Positions 12,666 to 24,054 of a DNA stretch of 64,000 nt are shown here, piece after piece. The stretch covers positions 251,809-315,808 of the forward strand of contig JAIUJO010000160.1 of NCBI GenBank assembly GCA_023846275.1, given 5' to 3'. The position numbers were made by a program, and so were the translations under genes. Numbering within the stretch: the stretch's first letter is position 1; each line of letters starts with the position of its first letter. The DNA comes from Vanilla planifolia. Lineage: Eukaryota; Streptophyta; Magnoliopsida; Asparagales; Orchidaceae. The notes under the pieces were generated by a model. That model ran no database searches, was not told where the DNA came from, and worked only from the letters and a program-made list of their open reading frames with translations.

Positions 12666-15600
12666 CTCCCATAAGAGTTAAAGTTTCAAGCAACTTCTCT
12701 CCTTTACCTCCCAACAAAAAATTAACATAGAAAACTAATTGGATCTTAACTACTTCAACAGTAATAGAATCTAAAGATGGCTTATGAAGTGTCAAACCTT
12801 TTCTTAGAGACTTTGTAACTTAATTTGAAAGCAAGTTTTGAAAACTATTTTCATTAAAATTTTACTAAATTTTTATGTTTTTCTTATAACACTTGCGGCC
12901 TACTATTTTTACATTAGGTATATTTTCTTGGAAGTTTAAACTCTTTTTTATAACAAATTAAATTACAAAATATTTGACCTTTTTAGTGTTGTCTTATGAA
13001 AACATTAGTATTGAAAAATGTGAACCCTTGCATTCAATATTCTAAACATAAGCTCTCAAATTATGCATTTGTTATATGGGTTTTTATTGTACTAAAAGTA
13101 CAAAATGATTCATCTTACACATTTATGTATGAAATTAGTTAACTCACTATCAAAATCCATTTCATTATTATGTACAATCTCTTAATATATTGAAAATTAA
13201 ATTTTTTTCATGATATGGTATAAATTTTATTAATGAGAACTATATTTTTTACATAGGATTATCGTAATTAAATATACAAATATTAATCCTATTGTACTTC
13301 TTAGACCCATTTCAATGGTCCATGAAGAAGCCATTCAATTTAAAAAACATACAAATACTGTATTGTTATTAAATATGGAAATTACATACATAATATATTG
13401 TGTGATGGGTTTATATTGCTACATTTATTATATATTTTGAAAGAACTTGGTTATGCTAAGTGCGTGCATGGCATTTTGGTCATGCAATATCACTTAGAAT
13501 ATCCATCTTATTATTCAAAACTTCACTTCTACATTTCATCAATGATAAATTCAAATATGATGTTTTGAATTTATTGAAAACAAACACATGCCTAAAGAAG
13601 TTTTTAAAATTTACCCACCTAAGTTAAAAACATCTCAATAATATCCTCTTAATTGTAATTCCTATTGTAATTAAAAAAACTTTTAAACATTACCTTTCAA
13701 AGACATATCCACCAAAATTTGTCAACCTTGTGCTTAATCTAACTAGAGCATTGAAAGAAAAAAATTACATTTCAAAATAACACTAAGCATAATGTTTATT
13801 TTCCTATTTGCATGAATTTATTTTGATAAAGGAATTAGTCATATTTTCAATATAAAGGTTGAACTCAATGAAAATTTTTAAGAGTATAAATGCATAATAT
13901 AATTTCATAGTTTGATTAACTAATATAAGAAAAGGTTTATTACAAGGTTAATAGTGACCATTTCTTAGTTTTTTACATTTGTATTATTTATTCTTTTTGA
14001 ATTGTTTGTGCGTAAGGAATGTTTTTTATACATGAAGGTTAGCATTCTAGCACAGATTCTTACCATGATAAAACATTTATGAATGAAAATATGAAATTTG
14101 TTTTATAATATTTGATTTCTCCATCATTGAGATTTTCTGCACAAACATGAAATTAGAGAGCAGCAGAATTGTCCATGCTTCCTCTTTTTAATTATTTGTC
14201 TAGCTTTTTTTATCATTGCAACATACAAGTAAGATCTAAATCTAGTTGTTGAAATCTCATCCTACATTTTCTTCATAATTCTTTATTTCATATTATCTAT
14301 AATAAAATATTTTTCCTACTTTTTTGCATAATATATATATATATGTACATATTATTTATGTAATATTAAATTATTATTGATAAACTATATGTTTTGTTAT
14401 TTTTTTGTGTATTTTTTATTTTTTTCACTAGATGAGCAATGTTTTATGACAAAATTTACCCTGTATTTTTATGAATTTTCAAATATTTTTAGTGTCTACT
14501 ATTTTTATTTTTTTGTGTTAAAAACTTTAGTTTTATTTTGTTTTGTAAAAAATTTTTTCTTATGTCATTTTACTAATATTGTGGTGTGAATATATTTGTA
14601 ATATTATATTTTTTGTTCTAATTAATTTTATTTTGTTTAATTCTTTTTTTAAATTTTTCTTTTTTTATTTATAATGATATGTAAGTTACTTCTTTCTATG
14701 TTTTTCAATTTTAATGCTATATATGTCTAATATGTTAGATGATTTCTTTAGTTTTTAATATTTTATAACTAAATTAATTTTTTTTTTCGAGTTTTATGTA
14801 AATTATTTTTTTAATTTCCCTCATAATTCTTATTCGTTGGATGTTCTGATATAACCATCATTTGTTTTTACTTTGCTTGAAAATCCACTAATATTGGCTC
14901 ATTCACAGACATGCCCAATTTGTAAAAAAATTAAAAAAAATGTAAATAGATCAAATGGTAGAATCATTTTTATTTTGTTAATGCTATTTAGTTACTTATA
15001 TTTAACTCATATTTTCATTTTCTCCATATATTTCTTTTTTCGAAAATGGAAAAAAATTAATTATTTATTAATAAATTATTAAAAAAAATTTGTGATTTAA
15101 AGATTAAATTTTTATTAAAAAGAAAAAATAATATTTCAACTTAAATTTAAAAATAATTATCATGAAAATTAAGATGTAATAATTTTATAAGTATTAAAAT
15201 TAATTTGTAATAATTGGAAGAAATGATTTTTTTATAGTAATTATGGGAAAATATGCTAAGGCAATCAAAGGTGCACATAACATCATTAATAAAATTGAAG
15301 AATAGTAAATCATGTTTTTTATAATGTTTTTCATTAAAGAGAAGATTGATGCCAGAACAAAATTTATGTATTATATATTTGCTAAACTATTATTGTATTA
15401 AAAAATAATAATGAAAAACTATGTAGATAAATCATTTTATAATTCATTGATATTTAAAAAAAATTTCCAATTCTTATAATTTTGAAATATTAGTTAAAAA
15501 TAAATATAATTAAAATTTAAAAATAAATTAGTATAATAAAATATTTCAAAATTAAAAAAAATATTGGTTGAAGGAACCAATGAAAAATTAGCTACATAAC

Positions 15601-18600
15601 AAAAGAGTATTGTTCTATGAAAAATAATAAAAAAATGCAAATTATATTAAACAAAGAGAGATGCATAGAAAGCTGTAAATTAAATATCATAATATAAATA
15701 ATAAATAAACTTCAATTAAATATATTGTATGGCAAAAAAAAATACAAAATAGTCATGAAATAAGTGCAGCATAATTTGGAAACAACATGCATAATATGTT
15801 AAACAATAATTAGGTAACTAAATCAAGTCAATTGTGAATATAAAAAAATTAAAAAATTACTAAATAACAAAACCATAAAAAATGACGTAGGGAATTATCA
15901 CCAAATGTATTAGAAATGAATAAAAATTTCCCTAGTAATGTCATGAAAAAACTAAAAGATATATGTCTATTAAAATAATTTAACATTGAAAATTTTAATC
16001 ATTATGTTCAGCCTATCAAGTAGTTATAACAAAAAAATCGATAAAGAACAAACAAACAAAAATAAAACAAATATGAAAAATTTTAAAAATATAGTTACAA
16101 AACTTTAGAAAAAATGATTAATTGACAGTTCTAAAAAAATTAAAATAATTTAAATAAAATTTATGAATATATTATAATTTAGTTTCTTATTTATTACATA
16201 AGTAGAATAAAAAAAATTCTTAGACTAATCTCTATGTATTCGAAACAATATTGACATTATCTTATTAAAATGATATAATAAAATGTAGCTTTATATAATA
16301 AGTATTTAAATTAGTTTCTAGTAATTTCTATGATATTAAAAATAGTAAAAATATAAAATATTTATAAATATATTATCTATTTTCTAAAAGGCTAATTTGT
16401 CTTTACTTTTTAGTATTAAATATTAAAATATTACTTGTTGTCTTAAAGATATCATTTTTAAAAAAGTTTTTAATGATTTAAAACATTTAGATTGTGTGAT
16501 CCGAGCAAAAAAATTTAAGAATTTAAGTGTGCAAGTACAAATGCTAAAATATAAATTAAATAATTCAAAGATATGTGAAAGTGTGGTAGTTAAAACAAAA
16601 GCATAACAAAAGTTAAAATATGTCAATTATCAAGACAACATAATTTTGAAAGAATATGCATTGTAAGAAAAATTATTAAATAAGAAATTGTTTTATATTT
16701 AAATAAATTAAGCAAAAACAATAATGTTTAAACAAAGAGTTTTCTTATCACTACAACAAACAAATAAGCTATTATTATCTAAAATATTTAAATATTGAAA
16801 AAATTTGGTAATATAAGGAGTTTTTTGGTAAATAAAACTTGATAAGTTAAAATAATAAATACAAAAAAAGTCTAATCACAATTATAAAAATATTTCTAAA
16901 ATATTCGATATATTTGCCAGATACATCATAAAGTTGTACAATAATATAATAAAAAGTTTTGGTATTAAAATTAAAAAATAATATGCCTAAAATATTTTTA
17001 AACAATTATGACAATTAAATACTTGATATGTTAGAAACTATTTTTAACATAATTATCAAAATTATCCTCCTTAAGAAAATGAATGAAATTTAAAAATAAA
17101 AAAATTAATTTATAAAAACAATTTTTAAAAAAAGCATATTACAATTAAAAACTTAATCTAAAATAGTAACAAATAAGTACAGCCAACTCATATGCAAGGA
17201 AGCTTAACAATGGCTTAAGATCAGAAAATTCCATTTAACATCAATATTTAATCCATGTTGGTTTAGGAGGAGGTGGCACACAAAGATTCTTGAGCATATT
17301 AATTATTTTAATTTTTTAGTTTTATAATGAGATAAAAAAATTAAAAAATGTAAGATGTTGTTATAACAATTAAAATTTCAAAATATATGAAAATTATTCA
17401 AAATAATATCCCATGAAAACAATTATTGATAATTTTCCTGTGAATAAAAGGTACTCAATAATTATAGCCTAACATTCCCATGACAAAATATAAAATAAAT
17501 TTAGAAAGAAAGTCATTGAAGATTTCAAATAAAAAATCATTGAAAATAGAATATACTTTCAATATACTTGAGCAATTCAAATTTAAATTAATGAAAATAA
17601 TTAAAAATTGAATTATTAAGGTAATAAATTGTTTTTAAAACGTAAGTAGAGCATGTTTTACATATTAAACGAATTCCTTTAGTGACATAATAACGAAAAT
17701 GTACTTCTAGAAACAATTTAAAAAAAATTACAATTTCCAAGCTAATGAAATGTTGGAAATTTAGTTCGTATTACAAATTTTATAATTAAAAGGTATAATA
17801 ATGATTTAGACAAACAAATGAACATGAATACCACAATATGCAAATTTACAAATGATAAAAAATAACCACCATAATAAAAAAACTCGAGATATCAAATTTT
17901 CAAAAGTATTAATCAAAAGAAAAGGTTTTAAAAAAAATAAAAAAATTTTAAATTAAAAATTATAGCTGAAGAATATATTTATAACAAAATCATATTAAGT
18001 AGAAAATAAAATACTTTTATTATCGAAATATTTGATTAGAACTTATCAAAGAGAAATATCTCACATTAAGTAAAAATTATAACAAAATACAAAACATCAT
18101 CATGTTAATGATTTAATAAATTATTTAAGATTTTTATTGTATTTCTACTTGACATTAGCCAAAACATTTCTATTAATATAAGCTCGATGAAAGCTTTAAA
18201 AATAATTATCTAAGAAAACTTAAAAAAGATAAACGAAATCATTATCAAAAAAATTTATACTATAAAAATGTTAATTACCACATAAAATAAAATTCATCAT
18301 AATTAAAAGTGTATAAAATATATATAAATTATAAAATTTTTATCACAATAAAATATTAAAAAAGATTCAAAATATTGCTTAAAAATGTTTAAAAATTTAA
18401 AAAATAAAAAAGAATAGAAACTATCCACATCAAAATATAATGTATCTAACTGAAAAATACAAAATTGTTACAATAACTTGACAATAACATCTAGTATATG
18501 GATAACATAATGACTATAAATCTTCTCTATGATATTAGTTTATCAAATATTCATGAGTATTTAGAATCTATTTTAAAAAGGACAACAAACTTTTAATGCA

Positions 18601-20249
18601 AAAAATATTAAATTTATTCCATCAGTTTTCTACTTAGTCAACTCATTTAATATTTTAAGAATAGAGGATGTCATAATTAAAATTAAAATTACAAAAAATA
18701 TTTTACAAAAAATTCGTTGAATATCTATAAATCTAGATTTTTGTAAGTTTTATGCATAACTAGTTAATGTCATAATTTGTTTAAGATTTTCAAAACATAT
18801 AAGAGTAAAATAAGAATAAAAATTATTTATAATAATCAAAAAATACTACCATTCATCTAAAAGTGATATTATAACACCACTAATATCTAAAAAATTATGC
18901 CAATGAAAGATTCTTAGGTTTGAATATGTTAAGGAAATGGATTAAATTGGACAAACAATTTCACAACCCAAGGCTTAAAATTTTCCTTTTCAAACTTCAT
19001 GCGACATACAAACTACGTGCTACTTATTTTCCAAAAAGAATATAAGAATTTTCATTTTTGTAAAATTTCTAAAGTTAGAATAATGCAATAAAATAATTTC
19101 ACAATATCAAAAATTTTTAGTGTTCTCATGTAGACAATTTTTTTCCAAGTCCAAAGAAGTTGATTGAGCCATATTAAGGAAATCATTCTCCATTATGAAA
19201 ATATATTTCATGGATCTAGATGATTGCACAAATCAAAATAATAATTATATGGTCTGATATTCATTTATAGTCAATCCAGTTGGCATGAAAGATTGTTAGC
19301 ATACCATATGAATTTCTTATCGTAAGGAAAAGTGAGTAGTGTTTAGAGTCCAATATAGTTTTATCGTACCATTAAAGTTTCTTTATTTTAGTTAAATCTA
19401 CTATAATAAGATAATTATGTGGTCTAAACTGATATTTGTGTATTGTATTATTTTTTTGGGTAAATTAGGATGAGAACAACACCGATATACAATTCATAAT
19501 ATTCGTTATGCCATTGCGTATTATATGATGGCAAAATACAACATTTTCAAAAGTTTTATTTGAATTTGAGTGATTTTATTATAAGTTATAAGCTAACTAT
19601 ATTATTTAATCTATTTGAGTTTTCCCTATTCCATTTTTATGCAATGGCTATTGATTCACTGATTAGTTTTGATCATATTGTTTTAATCTTAGTAAGCAAT
19701 TGTTCCATCCAATTTTATTAGATCCACTTGTTATCCTAGATCAAATTGCCAACTTCTAAAATTATCTCTTTTCTCCACTAGCTAATTGTATTTTATGAAA
19801 CATGATCATGTGGTGCATTTAGTTAGGAAAAAGTTTTCATTTCAAATTTAAAAAATCATGCATATTGTAGTTGAGCCAAGTGTTTAATTTATAAGGCGAG
19901 GGAATGTCTTACTCAAAAGGGACACTTAATTTCTTGATCCTACAACTATCTTTTCCATTATTATTATACAAATGCTTATATCTAAATTTTTAATCATTTC
20001 ACATGTTGTTCTAGCAATATTCTCCTTCCAATGTTGTGCACATATCATACTCAAGCAAATTTAGATTATCAATTAATATGCTACTAAAATAGGTTGATAT
20101 TATCAAAATCTCTTTGTGTATTACTCATTAGATTGATAACCTCTTTTTTTTACTTACATACTAAGTTTATCATAAAGTAATTAAATGTAGTGTAAGAAAG
20201 TATTTGCTAAATATTACCAAGTGAAAAAAGATTTGCTTGCAATAAAAGA
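12666..20249. other. AT-rich intergenic DNA, no gene
   Basis: From about 14,280 to 19,100 the sequence is extremely AT-rich with long A or T runs, closely resembling 240-4,050 and 50,900-53,900 in texture. Small open frames (for example 14,377-14,589, 14,873-15,082 and 16,423-16,626) encode low-complexity Phe/Ile/Leu/Tyr peptides and are not credible genes. A less AT-rich patch at about 17,170-17,300 carries nothing I recognise. The stretch 19,140-20,249 has the milder composition of retroelement DNA and may include the 3' LTR of the copia element that ends near 20,250, but I could not delimit one. Confidence 0.5.
14329..14345. repeat. Short AT microsatellite
   Basis: A run of about eight AT dinucleotides. 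Confidence 0.8.
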
Positions 20250-20289
20250 ACAAGGATAAGGTCCCTTCACTCAAGGAACTACTCTTAAA

Positions 20290-20715
20290 AGCAAGATTAA
20301 TGTCTCATACATTTGTCATCATAAAAAACACTTCCAATACTATAGAATAAATCTTTCCTAAGCAACTTCATTAAGATGTCAACTACTTGCATGTTGTTAG
20401 CAACAAATTAAATTTCTACGACATTCATTCTGTATGGTTTGTGATGAAATGGTTCCTAACATAATTTTTTTGTCCTTAGAGTACTAGACAATGTTTTGAG
20501 TTAGGCAAATGGAGCAAAATGTTTCATATTTTATGAGTATTTTTTGTGAATGTAATCCCATCTGTTCTACTTTTAGTTTTAAACCCAAAATTTGCTCTTT
20601 AAATGGTCTCAATGCTATCTATTACACTTCAATAGCTGCAAGAAATAATTCTATGTTTTTAATAAATCATGAGTTTAAGGTGTGTCCAAAAAATGATTAA
20701 ATACCTACAATGCCT
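20290..20715 (-). pseudogene. copia RNase H domain (broken)
   Basis: The minus strand reads FFGHTLNS near 20,690, then KNIELFLAAIEV near 20,635-20,670, corresponding to SFLGHSLVSW-x-SKKQ-x-SIALS-x-x-EAEY of copia RNase H. It continues with EQILGLKLKVEQMGLHSQKI, the LW-x-K-x-QLEDYGL-x-x-x-KI segment, and CLTQNIV, the L-x-KNPV segment. The equivalent of ADIFTKPL lies near 20,340-20,370 but is poorly preserved. In the living family this domain degrades the RNA strand of the replication intermediate. The plus-strand 63-codon frame at 20,509-20,700 is only its shadow. Confidence 0.78.
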
Positions 20716-20869
20716 TTCTTATTTACTCTTGAACCCTCATAATCTTTGTAGCTTCATCTTATGAGATAATGACATAACTTAAATTTTTTATATTAAAGCA
20801 CTAATAAATTTGTGCCAAGCAAGTACCAAAAGATTTGTTTTATAGATTGTAATTCAAAGTCCTTGGAGG

Positions 20870-21620
20870 TTTTCTAAAACTGATTAAAAAATTCCACACT
20901 AAAAACTTTCTTAGGTCTTCTAGTAGTTAAGTAAAGAACATATCATCCCTTGGTATTCCTTGAAATCTATTTGTTTTGCTTTCCTTTTTTTATTTAATAC
21001 TTTTGTGGAGACTCTTGAAACTAGAAATAGGTTTGAGGTTCTCAAGGTCAAGCATTTACAACATCTCATTTAAATGCTTTATTTAAGATACAAGGATACA
21101 TTTCTCATATTGTTTAACTTTCAATATAAGAAAATAGGCAACTTAAGCCATTATGTTAATCTCAAATCCGACACCCATAAGCTTAGTAAATCATTCACAT
21201 TAGACCAAGTTGATGGATCCAGAAAAGATATTGTTTGCGATGCCTTAGACAAGAAGAAGTTCATTAGTCCAACTCTTGATGAACAAGGTTCAATCTACAT
21301 TTCCTTCTTGAAATTATGTTTGAGTAGAAATCTATTAAGTTTTTCATACCAAATCATTATTCTTGTCACAAATCATATAAGTATTTAATTAACTTATGTA
21401 TCTGATTTTGACAAGGACAATGTTGAAAGAAATCCAATTATCCTACATACACTTCCTCCTAAACAAAAACATTTATGGATGTACTCTTAATTTTCATTGG
21501 TATAGTTTAAATACTTTGTAATAAAAAATTCTAATAATGACCATTTTCCTTCAACCATACGATTAGTTCAAGGGGTCCTTCTAAGTTTAGCCTTTTGAAC
21601 TTATCATAACTATTTTTCAC
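20870..21620 (-). pseudogene. copia reverse transcriptase, second copy leading into RNase H
   Basis: Going down the minus strand: PMKIKSTSINVFV matches the QMDVKSAFLNG motif; EEVYVG (21,442-21,459) matches EEVYVEQP; a degenerate KLKKALYGLKQ segment is followed by WYEKLNRFLLKHNF for WYERLSRFL-x-x-x-F; IFSGSIN stands for the IFGSTN segment just after the catalytic YVDD. Then FEINIM and VAYFLILKV match FEM-x-MMGEL-x-YFLGLQ-x, and YQGMICSLLNY (20,927-20,961) matches YRGMIGSLLYL. Stops interrupt nearly every segment. The plus-strand 104-codon frame at 21,074-21,388 is a shadow on the opposite strand. Confidence 0.8.
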
Positions 21621-21834
21621 TACTGTTTCCATATTTTAAATGATATCCACATGGCTTCACTTGTATTTTGAAGAACAAGTTTTTAAGTTGATGGCACATA
21701 CATAATTTATTATTAAATAGTGGCATGGATTTGTACTAAAAAAGATAGGTCACTTAGAATTAAATCACTAAGATGATTTTTTATTATATACTAACTCTTT
21801 TGTTGCTCATATTCTTATTTTTCAAATTTTAAGA

Positions 21835-22140
21835 TATCATTTATAAGCTTATGTAATATACAAGGATGCCTTTCTCATCATTCTTAGCTTGCAATCCAAG
21901 AAAATAGGAAAACTCGCTCATTATGTCAATCTCAAATCCTACCTAAGTAAGCTTACCAATGTGTTAACATAAATCAAAGTTGGTTGATCCAAATATTATA
22001 TCATTGACATAATCTTTGACTTGAAGATGTTCAATCAGTGCAGTTCTATTTTGACAAAGTGCTATATAGATTCCATTCCTAAAATAATATTTAAGTAGAA
22101 ATTTACTATGTTTATCATACTATAATCTTTTTTTGCTTTC
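21835..22140 (-). pseudogene. copia reverse transcriptase palm, extra copy
   Basis: The minus strand reads YVNDIIFGSTN (21,990-22,025), the copia YVDDIIFGSTN catalytic motif with one Asp changed to Asn, followed by FEIDIMSEFSYFLGLQAKND. It duplicates the palm found about 770 bp further downstream; the phrase atacaagg marks the two copies at 21,859 and 21,089. Immediately upstream, only about 60 bp separate it from the integrase C-terminal fragment, where about 200 codons of linker and RT fingers would be expected, so that part is deleted. Confidence 0.8.
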
Positions 22141-22189
22141 CAATTTGTTTTTCAAAATCATCCATGTGAACAAAAACTTCCAATTTTTA

Positions 22190-22480
22190 AGTATAATATC
22201 ATCAAACACAACTTGAGTAGATTCCATCACAACAAAGGTTTCCTCGTTAAACTTCTTATAGGTCTATTTATTTGAAGAATATTGTAAATAGAAAGGCTCC
22301 ATTAAATTAGTTTTTAATCTCTGATTTCTATCTTACCTTTTGATGAAACACTTCCATCCAAAAAAGTCTAAGTTTTAATTTTCAGGATTTTTTTTATTCC
22401 AAAGTAATATGGTATCTTATTTATAATTCATTTGACAATAAATCTATTCAAACATTGGGAAAATAGAAAGTTTTGAATAA
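22190..22480 (-). pseudogene. copia integrase C-terminal region, copy 2
   Basis: Minus-strand fragments read NKIPYYFGIKKNPEN, LDFFGWKCFIK and TYKKFNEETFVVMESTQVVF. These are the counterparts of NR-x-PYELW-x-x-KKPN, LRVFGCKCFI and YRV-x-N-x-x-T-x-x-VEESV-HVVFD, which define the end of the copia integrase. Stops fall between each block. It sits directly upstream of the extra palm copy. Confidence 0.8.
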
Positions 22481-22929
22481 TTACGACATTATGTATTGGG
22501 GATGCTTTAGCAACAAAGGAAAAGTAATAGAAGCTGTCATTGCATTAAGAGGAGAGCAGCATTATTCGATTCAAGACATTGAAGAAGCCCAACTATGTTT
22601 TTAAATGCAAAATTGAGAGATAAATGTTATATCTATAACAAATAGAAGGAATATTATTATATTGGTAGTTATTACTTATTGATAGCCAAACATTGCTGTC
22701 ACAAACAAGAATGATAATATGTTTAAGATTAAAACAAAAATATTTGTTGGCAAAGAGGTTGATTCAAACTAAATGAGAATGATATTATGTACAACCAAAA
22801 TACTTATTTTTCTTATAATCACTATAGTTTTGAAAAAATAATAAGTTAAATATAAGTTGAACAAGATGTTATTATATCATTATTTTCCCTTTTGTTTGTC
22901 TTCAAATTTTCTTGTTACGAAAATCTTCC

Positions 22930-23290
22930 CTGTGTTCCAAATCTACAACTTTGTTTTGAAGGATAATTCCATCAAACATCACTTGAGTATATTCCTTTGC
23001 AACTAAGGTTCCCTTGTTAAATGGTTTATAGGTCTATTTACTTGTATAATATCATAAAGAAATAGTAGCCATAACTTGGTTTCTAATCTCCAATTCTTAT
23101 CTTAATTATGTAACACTTCCATCAAAAAACTAAAAAGTTTTTGCTTTTGGTCTTCTTGTTATTCCAAAGTATATTGTACATATTTTTTATAATTTTTTTG
23201 CTGATAAATCTATTCAAACATTAATATAGATAGAATAGCTTTAATTATTCAGGCATTGTGGCTTGGAGATCCTATATCACCATTCAAAAA
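22930..23290 (-). pseudogene. copia integrase C-terminal region, copy 1
   Basis: This aligns base by base with copy 2 at an offset of 766-775: the phrase atctattcaaacatt occurs at 22,442 and 23,208, and gatatatgtcatatccataac (23,393) parallels gataaatgttatatctataac (22,619). The plus-strand text ccatcaaacatcacttgagt near 22,968 parallels catcaaacacaacttgagt near 22,202. It encodes the same C-terminal integrase motifs in broken form. Similarity continues upstream to about 23,660, so the repeat is larger than the integrase fragment. Confidence 0.75.
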
Positions 23291-23955
23291 CTAAAAGTAG
23301 ATACCAATTCGTATGGACTCAAAATTTTTATGATGTATAACATAGATAAACCTCAGTTATATATTTAGGTGGATAATTTAGGGATATATGTCATATCCAT
23401 AACAAATTGAAGGAAGTTCACTATTAAGTAATGTGGCGTATTGACAACAAGACGTAGTCCTAAACAACCGTGATGATGTGTGGAGGGTTAAAACCCAAAT
23501 ATTTTTAAGTTTGTAAATTAGATTCTCAACCCCAAAAATTCGTTATTACTTATTAAGGCAACATTTTTGATAAAACAATAAATCAAATATATGTTGATTA
23601 CTAGTATGACTTTTGTGGTATGGAAAACATTATTATATTATGTAAGGGTTCAAAACTTTTATCATACTTTTGGAAAAAGGTATCCTAATCTGTGGGACAC
23701 TCAACTAATGTCTAACAAAACATTCTAGGATCCAAATAAAGTCAATGAAAGAAAATATTTAAAACACTTAAGAATATTCTAAGACTATGAAAATTATGTT
23801 TTTAGGACTACTAGAATAAGTGTTTCGCTTTTAATTAACTTTCCTATGACAACAATTATTAGTCTACCATAGAGATGATATCCAAACTAATATTATATAT
23901 TACAATGCATTAATTATCGCCATATTGGTTTGAACAAACTAATAATACCCTAATT

Positions 23956-23972
23956 GATATATATATATATAG

Positions 23973-24052
<80 letters not shown>
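23956..24052. repeat. Long AT microsatellite
   Basis: Nearly 100 bases of alternating TA with two small interruptions near 23,971 and 23,980. The run from about 23,981 to 24,052 is pure. It is a strong candidate for length polymorphism and cruciform extrusion. Confidence 0.95.

Positions 24053-24054
<2 letters not shown>

Larger units (their letters stand above)
20250..23660 (-). mobile_element. Decayed Ty1/copia pol remnant with duplicated segments
   Basis: Reading the minus strand from high to low coordinates gives two copies of the integrase C-terminal region (23,290-22,930 and 22,480-22,190), a partial reverse transcriptase palm (22,140-21,835), a more complete reverse transcriptase (21,620-20,870) and RNase H (20,715-20,290). 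The domain order is that of Ty1/copia (integrase before reverse transcriptase). Gag and protease were not found upstream. Every domain is cut by stops. The duplicated integrase and duplicated palm segments are each displaced by about 770 bp, so the element is rearranged, by tandem duplication or by nesting of a related copy. LTRs could not be delimited. A purine-rich minus-strand stretch near 20,141-20,152 is a weak polypurine-tract candidate. Confidence 0.8.
22190..23660. repeat. Degenerate tandem duplication, period about 770 bp
   Basis: Two copies, about 22,190-22,900 and 22,930-23,660, share an ordered series of similar phrases (VVFD end, integrase end, taaatgttatatctataac-type phrase, tagtatgac/acaagatg end) at offsets of 766-775. 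The palm duplication at 21,089/21,859 has the same offset of 770. Confidence 0.7.

Noticed and set aside
21074-21388. 104-codon plus-strand open frame as a gene
   Set aside because: The minus strand at this place encodes the copia reverse transcriptase palm; the plus-strand frame is its antisense shadow.
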